From Labrys wisconsinensis (lineage in GTDB: Bacteria > Pseudomonadota > Alphaproteobacteria > Rhizobiales > Labraceae): 64,000 nucleotides of DNA. The notes below the pieces were generated by a model, which made no database searches, had not been told where the DNA came from, and saw nothing but the letters and a program-made list of their open reading frames with translations. The stretch lies in assembly GCF_030814995.1 (NCBI RefSeq), contig NZ_JAUSVX010000001.1:992001-1056000 (forward strand). The letters run 5' to 3'. Positions 34,385-45,667 of the stretch are shown here, piece by piece (the first letter of the stretch is position 1; each line of letters opens with the position of its first letter). A program made the translations under genes and the position numbers.

Positions 34385-34507
34385 GGCGTCGGCCGGCTAC
34401 GGGCGGCGCCGATTTGCCGCGGCCGGGTTGAACAAGGGACGGCCGTCGGCATTATGATCCCAGCAAGGTGCGATCTCCGATCGCCGCCGATTCGCTCCGG
34501 AGCTTTC

Positions 34508-36331
34508 ATGGCCGACACCATCGCCCACGCCTCGCAAGCCCCCGATGCGCCGTCCCTCGGCGTCCTGCCGGAATGGAACCTCGCCGACCTCTATCCCGGC
34601 ATCGACTCGCCGGAGGTGGCGGCGGATCTGGGCCAGGCGCTCGGCCTGTGCAAGGCGTTCGAGGATGCCAACAAGGGCCGGCTCGAGGCGATCCTGCGTG
34701 AGGCGGGCGGCCCGGCACGCCTCGCCGCTGTCATCGCCGACTACGAGGCGATCGAGGACAAGCTCGGCCGCATCGCCTCCTTTGCCGGCCTGGTCTATGC
34801 CGGCGACACCACCGATCCCCGGCGCGCGAAGTTCTACGGCGACGTGCAGGAGAAGCTGACCACCGCCTCCTCGCATCTCCTGTTCTTCACGCTGGAGCTG
34901 AACCGGCTCGACGATGCGCTGCTGGCGCAGAGCCTGGCCGATCCGCGGCTCACCCATTGGAAGCCCTGGCTGGAGGACATCCGCCGCGACAAGCCGCACC
35001 AGCTCGAGGATCGCATCGAGCAGCTGTTCCACGAGAAGTCCGTCACTGGCCGCGGGGCGTGGAACCGGCTGTTCGACGAGACCATTGCCGGGCTGCGCTT
35101 CAAGGTCGACGGCCAGGAGCTCACCCTGGAGCCGACGCTCAACCTGCTGCAGGACACGACGCCGGAGAAGCGCGAGGCGGCGGCCCACGCGCTGGCCGAC
35201 ACCTTCAAGGACAATCTGCGCCTCTTCACCCTGATCACCAACACGCTGGCCAAGGACAAGGAGATCTCCGACCGCTGGCGCGCCTTCGAGGACGTGGCCG
35301 ATTCGCGCCATCTCGCCAACCGGGTCGAGCGCGAGGTGGTCGACGCGCTGGTCGCCGCGGTGCACGAGGCCTATCCGCGCCTGTCGCACCGCTATTACCG
35401 CCTGAAGGCGCGCTGGTTCGGCCGCGACAAGCTCGCCCATTGGGACCGCAACGCGCCGCTGCCCAAGGTGGAAAGCCGCGTCATCGGCTGGGAGGAGGCG
35501 CGCGACACGGTGCTGGACGCCTATGCCGGCTTCTCGCCGCGCATGTCGGCGATCGCGCGGCGCTTTTTCGACGAGAGCTGGATCGATGCGCCGGTGCGCC
35601 CCGGCAAGGCGCCGGGCGCCTTCGCGCACCCGACCGTGCCCTCGGCGCATCCCTATGTGCTGCTCAACTACATGGGCAAGACGCGAGACGTCATGACCCT
35701 GGCCCACGAGCTCGGCCACGGCGTGCACCAGGTGTTGGCCGCCCCGAACGGCGCGCTGATGGCGCCGACGCCGCTGACCCTGGCCGAGACCGCCTCCGTC
35801 TTCGGCGAGATGCTGACCTTCCGCGCCCTGCTCGCCAAGGCCGAGACGCCGGCGCAGAAGCGCGCCATGCTCGCCTCCAAGGTCGAGGACATGATCAACA
35901 CGGTGGTCCGCCAGATCGCCTTCTACAGCTTCGAGCGGCGGGTGCACCTGGAGCGCCGCAACGGCGAGCTGACCGCCGAGCAGCTGGGCGAGATCTGGCT
36001 CGGCGTACAGAGCGAGAGCCTCGGCCCGGCGATCGACCTCAGGCCGGGCTACGAGACCTTCTGGACCTATATCCCGCACTTCATCCACTCGCCCTTCTAC
36101 GTCTACGCCTATGCCTTCGGCGACTGCCTGGTGAACTCGCTCTACGGCGTCTACCGCAACGCCGACGCGGGCTTCGCCGAGCGCTATCTCGCCATGCTGG
36201 CGGCCGGCGGCACCAGGCACCATTCCGAGCTGCTGGCGCCCTTCGGCCTCGACGCGCGCGATCCCGCCTTCTGGCAGATCGGCCTCGGCATGATCGAGGG
36301 CATGATCGCCGAGCTGGAGGCGATGGGGTGA
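34508..36331 (+). CDS. pepF: M3 family oligoendopeptidase
   Basis: 607 residues. Zinc metallopeptidase with HELGH at residues 400-404 in MTLAHELGHGVHQ and the downstream Glu in TASVFGEM. It begins WNLADLYPGIDSPEV, typical of PepF. It cuts peptides of roughly 6 to 20 residues in the cytoplasm. The ATG was chosen for its GGAG and because upstream codons lose the coding bias. Confidence 0.96.
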   Translation: MADTIAHASQAPDAPSLGVLPEWNLADLYPGIDSPEVAADLGQALGLCKAFEDANKGRLEAILREAGGPARLAAVIADYEAIEDKLGRIASFAGLVYAGDTTDPRRAKFYGDVQEKLTTASSHLLFFTLELNRLDDALLAQSLADPRLTHWKPWLEDIRRDKPHQLEDRIEQLFHEKSVTGRGAWNRLFDETIAGLRFKVDGQELTLEPTLNLLQDTTPEKREAAAHALADTFKDNLRLFTLITNTLAKDKEISDRWRAFEDVADSRHLANRVEREVVDALVAAVHEAYPRLSHRYYRLKARWFGRDKLAHWDRNAPLPKVESRVIGWEEARDTVLDAYAGFSPRMSAIARRFFDESWIDAPVRPGKAPGAFAHPTVPSAHPYVLLNYMGKTRDVMTLAHELGHGVHQVLAAPNGALMAPTPLTLAETASVFGEMLTFRALLAKAETPAQKRAMLASKVEDMINTVVRQIAFYSFERRVHLERRNGELTAEQLGEIWLGVQSESLGPAIDLRPGYETFWTYIPHFIHSPFYVYAYAFGDCLVNSLYGVYRNADAGFAERYLAMLAAGGTRHHSELLAPFGLDARDPAFWQIGLGMIEGMIAELEAMG

Positions 36332-36334
36332 GAA

Positions 36335-36769
36335 TCAATCGTCGCGAGCGACGATCCTGGCGTAGCTGTCCCTGAAGTTGCGGCCGATCCTCTGGCGCAG
36401 CGCGGTCATGATGCGTTCCGGCAGCAGTCCATAGGACCAGCGAACCGCTTCACCATGCGGGATCGGCCGCAAATCCGGGCCGGGCCAGGTGAAGCGGTTG
36501 ACCTCGGTCGCGACGATCCAGGAAGGTTGGTCGTCGAGACCCAGGCGTCGTTTGACCGGGAGCGGGATCACGACAGCATCTCGTTCCGCAGCCGGTGCGG
36601 AATGGGTCACCGGCGCGACGTAGACGATGGTCGACTCACCGGCTTTCCGGACGGCGAGGACGACGACCACCGGCCGATCCTTCCGGCCTTCCGAACGGCC
36701 TTCTGCCTGTTCGCCGTTCCAGAGATACGAGTAGGCGATCACCAATCCGGGACTTGGATCGGGGATCAT
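36335..36769 (-). CDS. PemK/MazF-like toxin candidate
   Basis: 144 residues. The pattern [61 protein letters not shown] follows proteins annotated as PemK-like growth inhibitors, a small beta-barrel RNase family. Its ATG overlaps the antitoxin stop (ATGA), the usual antitoxin-first order. The stop lies 3 bases from the convergent pepF stop. The RNase activity is inferred; the conserved catalytic residues cannot be assigned with certainty. Confidence 0.68.
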   Translation of the reverse strand: MIPDPSPGLVIAYSYLWNGEQAEGRSEGRKDRPVVVVLAVRKAGESTIVYVAPVTHSAPAAERDAVVIPLPVKRRLGLDDQPSWIVATEVNRFTWPGPDLRPIPHGEAVRWSYGLLPERIMTALRQRIGRNFRDSYARIVARDD

Positions 36770-37032
36770 CGAAAGCTCTCGGGCACCTCGTCATTGTACC
36801 GATGAGCCTCTTCGGGAAGAGGAGCGGTGAGGATGAGATTGATCTCCTCCTCCGAGAGTTCCGTGACGAGGAGCGCCTTCCTGTCCCGCAGCTTCAGCCG
36901 CTCATATTCCTCCACATCGACCAGGGCGAAGCGGTCGCGGCCGTTCCTGGTGATGATCACCGGCTCCTTGAGGGCGGCGTCCTGCCATTTGCCGATATTC
37001 TTCTGGAATTCCGCCGAGCTCACCCGTGCCAT
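36766..37032 (-). CDS. Phd/YefM family antitoxin
   Basis: 88 residues. The N-terminal half ([46 protein letters not shown]) is a textbook Phd/YefM DNA-binding domain. The acidic C-terminal tail ([22 protein letters not shown]) would cover the toxin. GGAGG is placed 8 bases before the ATG. An inverted repeat 42-60 bases upstream is the likely autoregulatory operator. Confidence 0.88.
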   Translation of the reverse strand: MARVSSAEFQKNIGKWQDAALKEPVIITRNGRDRFALVDVEEYERLKLRDRKALLVTELSEEEINLILTAPLPEEAHRYNDEVPESFR

Positions 37033-37073
37033 GATGCCGCCTCCGATCACAGCGCATCCTACCAGATCGGCCT

Positions 37074-37099
37074 CTTCCGGACCATCCGGAAGTTCCGGA
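37074..37099. promoter_or_regulatory. Operator of the toxin-antitoxin pair
   Basis: CTTCCGGA (37074-37081) and TCCGGAAG (37085-37092) are perfect 8-bp arms around CCA, immediately followed by a third half-site TTCCGGA (37093-37099). The position 42-67 bases upstream of the antitoxin ATG is where Phd-type dimers bind to repress their own operon. Confidence 0.6.
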
Positions 37100-37407
37100 T
37101 CGGCGAAACGATTCGGAGCAGCAAACATTTTCGAACAATGTGGTCTCGCTATCCCTGCGCTTGCCGCCACGCCGAGCGAGTCGCGCGCCGGAATCCTGCG
37201 ATCGAGGTGGCAGCACGGCGTGCATCGATCGCCGGCTAAGCGGAGCGCAACCGGCCCGGCCACAAGCCTGCCGTTCAATTCGCCTCATGCAAATTCGAAC
37301 AATTTCAATCGAAATATAGCTTGCCATGTTCGGTTTTGTTCTTAAGCTCCCCTGTCGCGATGCGGGGCCGCCGGCCCGTGTCATCGGACAGCGCGGATGA
37401 GGCGGTC
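37100..37407. other. AT-richer intergenic region with a repeated 10-mer
   Basis: About 310 bases between the toxin-antitoxin promoter and the sugar transporter. It is clearly less GC-rich than the rest. TTCGAACAAT occurs at 37130-37139 and again at 37294-37303, 164 bases apart and in the same orientation; each contains the palindrome TTCGAA. They may be sites for a regulator of the transporter. No gene was found. Confidence 0.5.
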
Positions 37408-37461
37408 ATGACGACCATCGAGCTCGGCCAAGCCTCCGGGACCCGGGAGGGCGCCCTGTGA
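37408..37461 (+). CDS. 17-codon leader-like open frame before the sugar permease
   Basis: MTTIELGQASGTREGAL starts at an ATG preceded by a weak GAGG. Its TGA overlaps the GTG start of the permease gene (GTGA). It may be a leader peptide that couples translation, or the stub of a deleted gene such as an ABC ATPase, many of which begin with a similar MTTIEL sequence. There is no direct evidence that it is translated. Confidence 0.3.
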   Translation: MTTIELGQASGTREGAL

Positions 37462-38285
37462 GCAGCGCCGGCGACCGCGGGTCGGCTGCGCGCCGCCGCT
37501 TCGGCCTGCATGCCGGCCTCGCCCTGGTCTGTGCCCTGGTGCTGCTGCCGCCGCTCTGGGTGCTGCGCACCAGCCTCTTGCCGGAGCAGCTCTCCTACAG
37601 CGGCGAGATCATGCCGGCCTTCACCCTGGAGAACTATTCGGGCCTCATGGCCGGCCGCTTCGGCCAGTCCTACCTCAACAGCCTGATCGTCGCCGTCGGC
37701 TCGGTGGTGCTGGCGCTGCCCTTCGCCGCCACCACCGGCTATGCCTTCGCGCGCTTCCGCACCGGCGGGCGCTGGGCCCGCTTCGCCGTGCTCGCCACGC
37801 AGATGCTGCCGCCGGTGGCGCTGGTGCTGCCGGTCTTCAGCCTGTTCCGGGCGCTCGAGCTCTCCAACAGCCTCATCGGCCTGGTGATCGTCTACGCCGC
37901 CCTCAACCTGCCCTTCCTGACCTGGATCCTGATGGGCTTCTTCGAAGGCATCCCGGTGGATCTCGAATGGGCGGCGATGACCGACGGCGCCACCGCCTGG
38001 GGCGCCTTCTGGCGCATCGTCCTGCCGGTGTCGCTGCCCGGCATCGCCGCCGCCGGCGTGCTCGGCTTCATCCTGGCCTGGAACGAGTTCCTGTTTGCGC
38101 TGGTGCTGACCGGACCGGCGACCGCGACGATCCCGGTCGCGCTCGCGGCGCTGCAGACCTCGAACGGCGTCGCCATCGCCAAGGTCTCGGCCGGCGTGGT
38201 GCTGGCGGTGCTGCCGCTCGCCATCGCCTCGCGCTTCATCCAGCGCTTCCTCGTCCAGGGCCTGACGTTCGGCAGCGTGAAATAG
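37458..38285 (+). CDS. Sugar ABC transporter permease, MalG type
   Basis: 275 residues with six predicted membrane segments and the CUT1 permease EAA loop (EWAAMTDGATAWGAFWRIVLPVSLPG). The GTG start follows CGGGAGGGCG. It is the first full gene of a three-gene operon: MalG-type permease, binding protein, MalF-type permease. No ATPase gene accompanies them, so the system must borrow one from another operon or is incomplete. The substrate is unknown. Confidence 0.9.
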   Translation: MSSAGDRGSAARRRFGLHAGLALVCALVLLPPLWVLRTSLLPEQLSYSGEIMPAFTLENYSGLMAGRFGQSYLNSLIVAVGSVVLALPFAATTGYAFARFRTGGRWARFAVLATQMLPPVALVLPVFSLFRALELSNSLIGLVIVYAALNLPFLTWILMGFFEGIPVDLEWAAMTDGATAWGAFWRIVLPVSLPGIAAAGVLGFILAWNEFLFALVLTGPATATIPVALAALQTSNGVAIAKVSAGVVLAVLPLAIASRFIQRFLVQGLTFGSVK

Positions 38286-38320
38286 GCGGCGCGACCGCCA
38301 CATCCCGAGGGAGAAGAACC

Positions 38321-39607
38321 ATGATCGCGAGAAAGACGTTCCTGAAGGCGGCGCTCGGCGCAGCCGCCGCGGCCGTGCTGGCGGCCTCGCCCGCCCGTGC
38401 CGCCGATCCCGTCACCCTGCACGCCCTGATGGAGGACGTGCCGGAGACCAAGATCATCGAGGCGCTGCTGCCGGAATTCGAGAAGCAGACCGGCATCAAG
38501 GTCGAGTTCGAGAAGATCGGCTACCCCGACATGCACGACAAGCTGGTGGCCCAGCTCACCGCGCCGCAGAGCTTCTACAACCTGCTCGAGGTCGATTTCC
38601 TCTGGGCCGGCGAATTCCCCGCAGCCGGCTGGCTGACGGACCTGACGCCCTTCGTCCAGAAGTCGAAATTCGACCTCGTCCCGTTCATCCCCTCGACCCT
38701 CGACCTGCTCGGCCGCGGCAAGGACAGCCTCCACCTCGTGCCCATGTACAATTACTCCATGGGGCTGCTCTACCGCACCGACCTCCTCGCCGACGACAAG
38801 CTGAAGGCGGCCTATCAGGCCGAGAGCGGCAAGGCGCTGGCGCTGCCGCAGACGCTGGAGGACTATGTTGCCGTCGCCAAGTTCATGAAGGCCCATGCCG
38901 GCGTCGCCGGCGCCGCCATGCAGGGCCAGCGCGGGGACCCCAACAGCATGGAGTTCTCCAACTATCTCTTCTCCGCCGGCGGGGCCTATCGCGACGCCCA
39001 GGGCAAGGCCGGCCTCGACACGTCGGAGGGCAGGAAGGCGCTCGACCTCTATGTCGACGCCATCCAGCACGCCGCCCAGCAGGGCGCGCTCTCCGCGACG
39101 CTCGACGACACCATGCGGCTGATGTGCAGCGGCACCGCCTTCAGCATGGTCACCTATTGGTGGATGCTGCCGCAGATGACCGACGCGCAGAAATGCCCGG
39201 CCGTCGCCGGCAAGGTCGCCCTGGCTGTCATGCCCGGCGGCCATGGCGAGAGCGGCGGCTGGGGCTGGGGCATCCCGAAGAACACCACGCCGGAGGAGCA
39301 GGAAGCGGCCTGGACCTTCATCCAGTGGGTGCAGAGCAAGGAGATCTCGGTGAAGCGCGCCCTGGAAGGCCATGCCCCGGTGCGCAGCGACGTCTATGCC
39401 GATCCGGCGGTGCTCGCCAAGTACCCCTTCTACAAGATCGCCGGCGACGTCGTCGCCTCCGGCAAGGCCTTCCCGATCTTCACCTATTCCGCCCAGTACG
39501 AGGACGTGCTCGGCGCCCAGCTCTCGCTCGCCGCCGGCGGCCAGGCGACGACCGCGGCGGCGCTGAAGGCGGCCTCCGACGGGCTGCAGCAGCTCCTCGA
39601 CAAGTAA
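38321..39607 (+). CDS. Extracellular solute-binding protein family 1
   Basis: 428 residues. The signal peptide MIARKTFLKAALGAAAAAVLA... ends at ARA near residue 27. The mature protein matches CUT1 sugar-binding proteins: LLPEFEKQTGIKVEFEKIGYPDMHDKL, YNYSMGLLYRTDLL, WGWGIPKNTTPEEQEAAWTFIQW. GAGGGAGAAG lies before the ATG. Ligand probably a sugar, oligosaccharide or sugar alcohol. Confidence 0.92.
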   Translation: MIARKTFLKAALGAAAAAVLAASPARAADPVTLHALMEDVPETKIIEALLPEFEKQTGIKVEFEKIGYPDMHDKLVAQLTAPQSFYNLLEVDFLWAGEFPAAGWLTDLTPFVQKSKFDLVPFIPSTLDLLGRGKDSLHLVPMYNYSMGLLYRTDLLADDKLKAAYQAESGKALALPQTLEDYVAVAKFMKAHAGVAGAAMQGQRGDPNSMEFSNYLFSAGGAYRDAQGKAGLDTSEGRKALDLYVDAIQHAAQQGALSATLDDTMRLMCSGTAFSMVTYWWMLPQMTDAQKCPAVAGKVALAVMPGGHGESGGWGWGIPKNTTPEEQEAAWTFIQWVQSKEISVKRALEGHAPVRSDVYADPAVLAKYPFYKIAGDVVASGKAFPIFTYSAQYEDVLGAQLSLAAGGQATTAAALKAASDGLQQLLDK

Positions 39608-39673
39608 CCGAACGCACCGGCGCGGCCAGCCTGCCGCGCCGGATGCCCTCCGGACCTCCAGCCCCAGCCGCCG

Positions 39674-40582
39674 ATGCTTGCCGCGATCAGAGCCCGATGG
39701 AGCGACCGCAACTGGCGGCTCGGCTGGAGCTTCGCCCTGCCCGGGCTGATGCTGCTGGCAATCGTCATGGGCTTTCCGCTGGCCTATGCGCTGGTCCTCT
39801 CCGTCTCGTCCATGACGCTCCTGAAGCCCCAGCTCCTGCCCCTGGTCGGCCTGAAGAACTTCGCCACCATGCTGTCCGACCCGCTGTTCTGGCAGGCGCT
39901 GTGGCTGACCGTGCGCTATTCCGCGACCACGGTGATCGGCGAGTTCGTCGTCGGCCTCGGCGTGGCGCTGATGCTGAACCGCACCGTGCGCATGAAGCCG
40001 GTCTATTTCGCCGTCCTGACCATTCCGATGGCGATGTCGCCGATCAGCGTCGCCCTGGTCTGGCGCATGCTGCTGCAGCCCAATCTCGGCATCGCCAACC
40101 ACCTCCTGGAATCGGCCGGCCTGCCGCGCCTCGACTGGCTCGGCACGCCCGGCATGGCGCTCGGCACCATGGTGGCGATCGACATCTGGCAGCAGACCTC
40201 CTTCGTGGTGCTGATCCTGGCCGCGGGCCTGGCGGCGCTGCCGCGCGAGCCCTACGAGGCCGCCGAGGTCGACGGCGCCAAGCCCTGGCAGCAATTCGTC
40301 TACATCACCCTGCCGATGCTGCGGCCGGTCGCCGCCATCACCGTGATCATCCAATTGATCAACGAGTTCCGCACCTACGACCTGCCCTTCGTGCTGACCC
40401 GCGGCGGGCCCGGCAATGCCACCGAGGTGCTGAGCCTGTTCGCCTATCGCCGCGCCTTCCTCGGCCTCTCCCTCAACGAAGGCGCCGCCGCGGCCTTCGT
40501 GCTCCTCATGATCGTGCTGATCCTGACCGTGATCTTCTTCGCGGTGCTGGAGCGCGTGCGGCCGGAGGGCGAGCGCGCCTGA
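39674..40582 (+). CDS. Sugar ABC transporter permease, MalF type
   Basis: 302 residues with six membrane segments and the EAA loop EPYEAAEVDGAKPWQQFVYITLPMLRP. It partners with the MalG-type permease of the same operon. It is the last gene: only 24 bases separate its stop from the convergent stop of the orphan antitoxin gene, and no ATP-binding subunit gene follows. Confidence 0.92.
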   Translation: MLAAIRARWSDRNWRLGWSFALPGLMLLAIVMGFPLAYALVLSVSSMTLLKPQLLPLVGLKNFATMLSDPLFWQALWLTVRYSATTVIGEFVVGLGVALMLNRTVRMKPVYFAVLTIPMAMSPISVALVWRMLLQPNLGIANHLLESAGLPRLDWLGTPGMALGTMVAIDIWQQTSFVVLILAAGLAALPREPYEAAEVDGAKPWQQFVYITLPMLRPVAAITVIIQLINEFRTYDLPFVLTRGGPGNATEVLSLFAYRRAFLGLSLNEGAAAAFVLLMIVLILTVIFFAVLERVRPEGERA

Positions 40583-40606
40583 GAAGGCCCTCGGAGCCGC
40601 AAGCGT

Positions 40607-40876
40607 TCAGCGCGTCCGATCGTCATGGTCGGTCGTTCCGGCATTGACCCGCCGTTCCAGCTCCGCAGCCAGCATCTCAGCCAGCTCCGGCGGCGTCTCG
40701 CCCACCCCATAGACACGGCGCGGCCGCCCCTGCGCCTGCATGCGCTCGAAATCCTCGACGCTCATCAGGACGAAACGCGGCTTTCGGTGATGCGTGATCA
40801 TCACCGGCTCCTTGCTGGCGATATGTGTGACCGTGCCGATCTGCTGTGTGAGCTCGACCGTGCTGAACTCGCGCAT
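40607..40876 (-). CDS. Phd/YefM family antitoxin without a toxin gene
   Basis: 89 residues. REFSTVELTQQIGTVTHIASKEPVMITHHRKPRFVLMSVEDFERM is a Phd/YefM DNA-binding domain. The C-terminus (TPPELAEMLAAELERRV) is the short helix that would contact a toxin. A GGAG is placed correctly before the ATG. No toxin gene follows: the next gene downstream is convergent. It could be a remnant or could act on a toxin encoded elsewhere. Confidence 0.82.
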   Translation of the reverse strand: MREFSTVELTQQIGTVTHIASKEPVMITHHRKPRFVLMSVEDFERMQAQGRPRRVYGVGETPPELAEMLAAELERRVNAGTTDHDDRTR

Positions 40877-40903
40877 GGCGCACTCCAAAATCATGAATTT
40901 CTG

Positions 40904-40920
40904 GAATATATAGATATTTC
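40904..40920. promoter_or_regulatory. AT-rich imperfect palindrome upstream of the orphan antitoxin
   Basis: GAATATATAGATATTTC lies 28-44 bases upstream of the antitoxin ATG, in an otherwise GC-rich genome. Its arms, GAATAT and ATAT(T)TC, pair imperfectly. It is a plausible self-binding site and includes a TATATA-like -10 region. Confidence 0.35.
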
Positions 40921-41025
40921 GGCAAAGAGCGAGATCGAACGCCACGGCATGGCTTCCTCGCGGAAAAGATCCCATATCCGGAGGCAAGGGACTTCGATCG
41001 TTCGGGAGCACGGATCGCGGTATTG

Positions 41026-42150
41026 ATGGCTCGCCTTTTCTCCATGCTGTTCGCCCTCGCCAGCCTCGGCGGTGCCGGCCTGGTCGCGCTGCCCGCGGCC
41101 TATCAGAGCGCGGCGCTGCTGACCGCGGGCGACGACCCCGCGGCCATCAGCGCCCTGCGCCTCACCCCGGCGCTGACCACGGACCGCATCGCCGCGGAGG
41201 CGGACGGCGCGCTGGCGGCCGGCGATGCGAACCTGGCGGAAAGCTTCGTCGCCCTCGCCGACCAGCACGGCGTGCCGGTCGATGCAGCCCGTCGCGCCCG
41301 CGTGGAGCAGGCGGCCGCGGGCAGCGTGAGCGAGACCGCCTATGACTTTGCCCGCGGCGCCGTCGTCGGCGACGTCGGCGGCATCACCGGCCTCGCCGGG
41401 GCCTTCGCCGGCGACATGGTCGGCATCGGCGACGTGCGCGACCTCACGCGCGAGGGCTGGCGCGCCGCCCGTGGCGAGGAGGTCGACAAGCTGATCGTCG
41501 GCCTCGCGGCCGTGGGCCTGGCGGTCACGGCCGCGACCTGGGGCAGCCTCGGCGAGACGGCGCCGCTGCGCGGCGGCCTGTCGCTGGTCAAGAAGGCCCG
41601 CAGGGCGGGCACCCTGTCCCGCGAGCTCACCGAGAGCGTCGGCCGGGCGCTGGCCAAGGCGATCGACGGCCCGGCGCTGGAGCGGGCGCTGGCGGCCGCC
41701 GGCCGGCTGGAGCTCCCGACCGCGGCCAAGGAGGCGGCGCGGGCGATCCAGCCCGCGGCCGTGGCGCCGCTCGGGGCCATGGGCCGCGACGCCTTCACCC
41801 TGTTCCGGCGTGCCGACGCCCGCACGGTGGAGGACGTGCTGGCGGTGGCACGGTCGCCCGCCGAGGTTGGCCGGGCCGCGCGTCTCTCCGAGCGGCTCGG
41901 GCGCGGCACGCGGGCGGCGCTGAAGGTCCTGGGACGCGGCGCCCTGCTGCTCGGCGCCGGCGCCTGGACCCTGCTGGGCTGGCTCGCCGCCGGTCTGTTC
42001 TATGCCTATGCGGTGTCGCGGGGCGCCAGGCGCTTCGGCGAGCGGCTGGGGCGGCGGCGCTGGCGCCGCCGCAGGGTCGGATCGACCTTCCCGTTCAGCT
42101 GGCGCCGAACAGCGACACCCGCTCCGGCAGATGCTCGACCAGCGGCTTGA
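41026..42150 (+). CDS. Unknown protein with N-terminal signal and C-terminal membrane segment
   Basis: 374 residues, not recognised. Residues 1-33 are a signal-like hydrophobic segment; the middle has Ala-rich helices and a Gly-rich stretch (AVVGDVGGITGLAGAFAGDMVGIGDV); a second hydrophobic segment (LGRGALLLGAGAWTLLGWLAAGLFYAYAV, about residues 305-333) is followed by an Arg-rich cytoplasmic-type tail. Likely an envelope protein. The last 56 bases overlap the 3' end of the convergent carbonic anhydrase gene. Confidence 0.7.
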   Translation: MARLFSMLFALASLGGAGLVALPAAYQSAALLTAGDDPAAISALRLTPALTTDRIAAEADGALAAGDANLAESFVALADQHGVPVDAARRARVEQAAAGSVSETAYDFARGAVVGDVGGITGLAGAFAGDMVGIGDVRDLTREGWRAARGEEVDKLIVGLAAVGLAVTAATWGSLGETAPLRGGLSLVKKARRAGTLSRELTESVGRALAKAIDGPALERALAAAGRLELPTAAKEAARAIQPAAVAPLGAMGRDAFTLFRRADARTVEDVLAVARSPAEVGRAARLSERLGRGTRAALKVLGRGALLLGAGAWTLLGWLAAGLFYAYAVSRGARRFGERLGRRRWRRRRVGSTFPFSWRRTATPAPADARPAA

Positions 42151-42811
42151 ACACGCCGTCGGCCGGGTCGCGCACCAGGAGGCGGCCGGTGGCGATGCCG
42201 AAATAGGCGCCGTGCAGATGCATCTCGCCGGCCGCCACGCGCCGGCGCACCGAGCCGAAGGTCATGAGGTTGGCCAGGCTCTGGTCGACCGCCGCCAGCT
42301 CCAGCCGGGTGATGTAGTCCGGGCTCGGCTCCTCGCCCGGGTCCTCCAGCATGTCGGCGGCGGGGGCGATGATCGACATCCACTTGCCGATGAAGTCGCC
42401 GGACGACAGCGGCGCCCGCTTCTCGGCGAAGGAGCGGATGCCGCCGCAGCGGGCATGGCCCATCACCACGATGTGCTTGACCATCAGCGCCTGGACCGCG
42501 AACTCGAGCGCGGCGCTGACGCCGTGGAACTGGCCGCCGGTCTCGTAGGGCGGCACCAGGTTGGCGACGTTGCGCACCACGAACAATTCGCCAGGCCGGG
42601 CGTCGAAGATCACCTCCGGCGACACCCGGCTGTCGCAGCAGCCGATCAGCAGGATCTCCGGGTTCTGGCCGCTCTCGGCCAGCTCCTCGTAGCGCTGCCG
42701 CTCCTGGCGGAAGCGGTCGCCGAGAAAGCTGCGATAGCCGGCGCTGAGCCGCTCCGGAAAGACCGGAGCGTCCGGCGCGGCGTCCGCGGCAGGACCGGGT
42801 GCCTCGGCCAT
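42095..42811 (-). CDS. Beta-class carbonic anhydrase
   Basis: 238 residues. Zinc ligands are Cys59 with the Asp-Arg pair of CCDSRV and the His/Cys of GHARCGG; the ETGGQFHGVSAALEFAV and GAYFGIATG segments fit the family. It interconverts carbon dioxide and bicarbonate, which supplies bicarbonate to carboxylases such as AccA. The ATG is the one 5 bases past the aconitase stop, so it may be co-transcribed with acnA. Confidence 0.94.
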   Translation of the reverse strand: MAEAPGPAADAAPDAPVFPERLSAGYRSFLGDRFRQERQRYEELAESGQNPEILLIGCCDSRVSPEVIFDARPGELFVVRNVANLVPPYETGGQFHGVSAALEFAVQALMVKHIVVMGHARCGGIRSFAEKRAPLSSGDFIGKWMSIIAPAADMLEDPGEEPSPDYITRLELAAVDQSLANLMTFGSVRRRVAAGEMHLHGAYFGIATGRLLVRDPADGVFKPLVEHLPERVSLFGAS

Positions 42812-42816
42812 GCCCG

Positions 42817-45501
<2,685 letters not shown>

Positions 45502-45638
45502 TGAACTCTCCGGGCGGGCTTTCGACCAAGACGGGATGGCGGCCGGGAACCGAGCGAACCTGTTGCGCCGCAACATCCGACGCCGGTTATATAGAAAGAT
45601 TCTGATCGGCCCGCTAGACCGACGAAAGGTCACGGCCC

Positions 45639-45655
45639 GCCGCCGATTCGGCGGC
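45639..45655. terminator. Hairpin with T-tract between truA and acnA
   Basis: GCCGCCGA (45639-45646) and TCGGCGGC (45648-45655) are perfect arms, followed on the plus strand by CTTTTC. It lies 13 bases beyond the truA stop. The T-tract faces the plus strand, while truA is on the minus strand, so a classical terminator for truA is not well supported. Confidence 0.35.
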
Positions 45656-45667
45656 CTTTTCGCAGCC

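Noticed and set aside
37892-40354. An 820-codon open frame on the minus strand
   Set aside because: Antisense to the three sugar transporter genes; composition is typical of a shadow frame.
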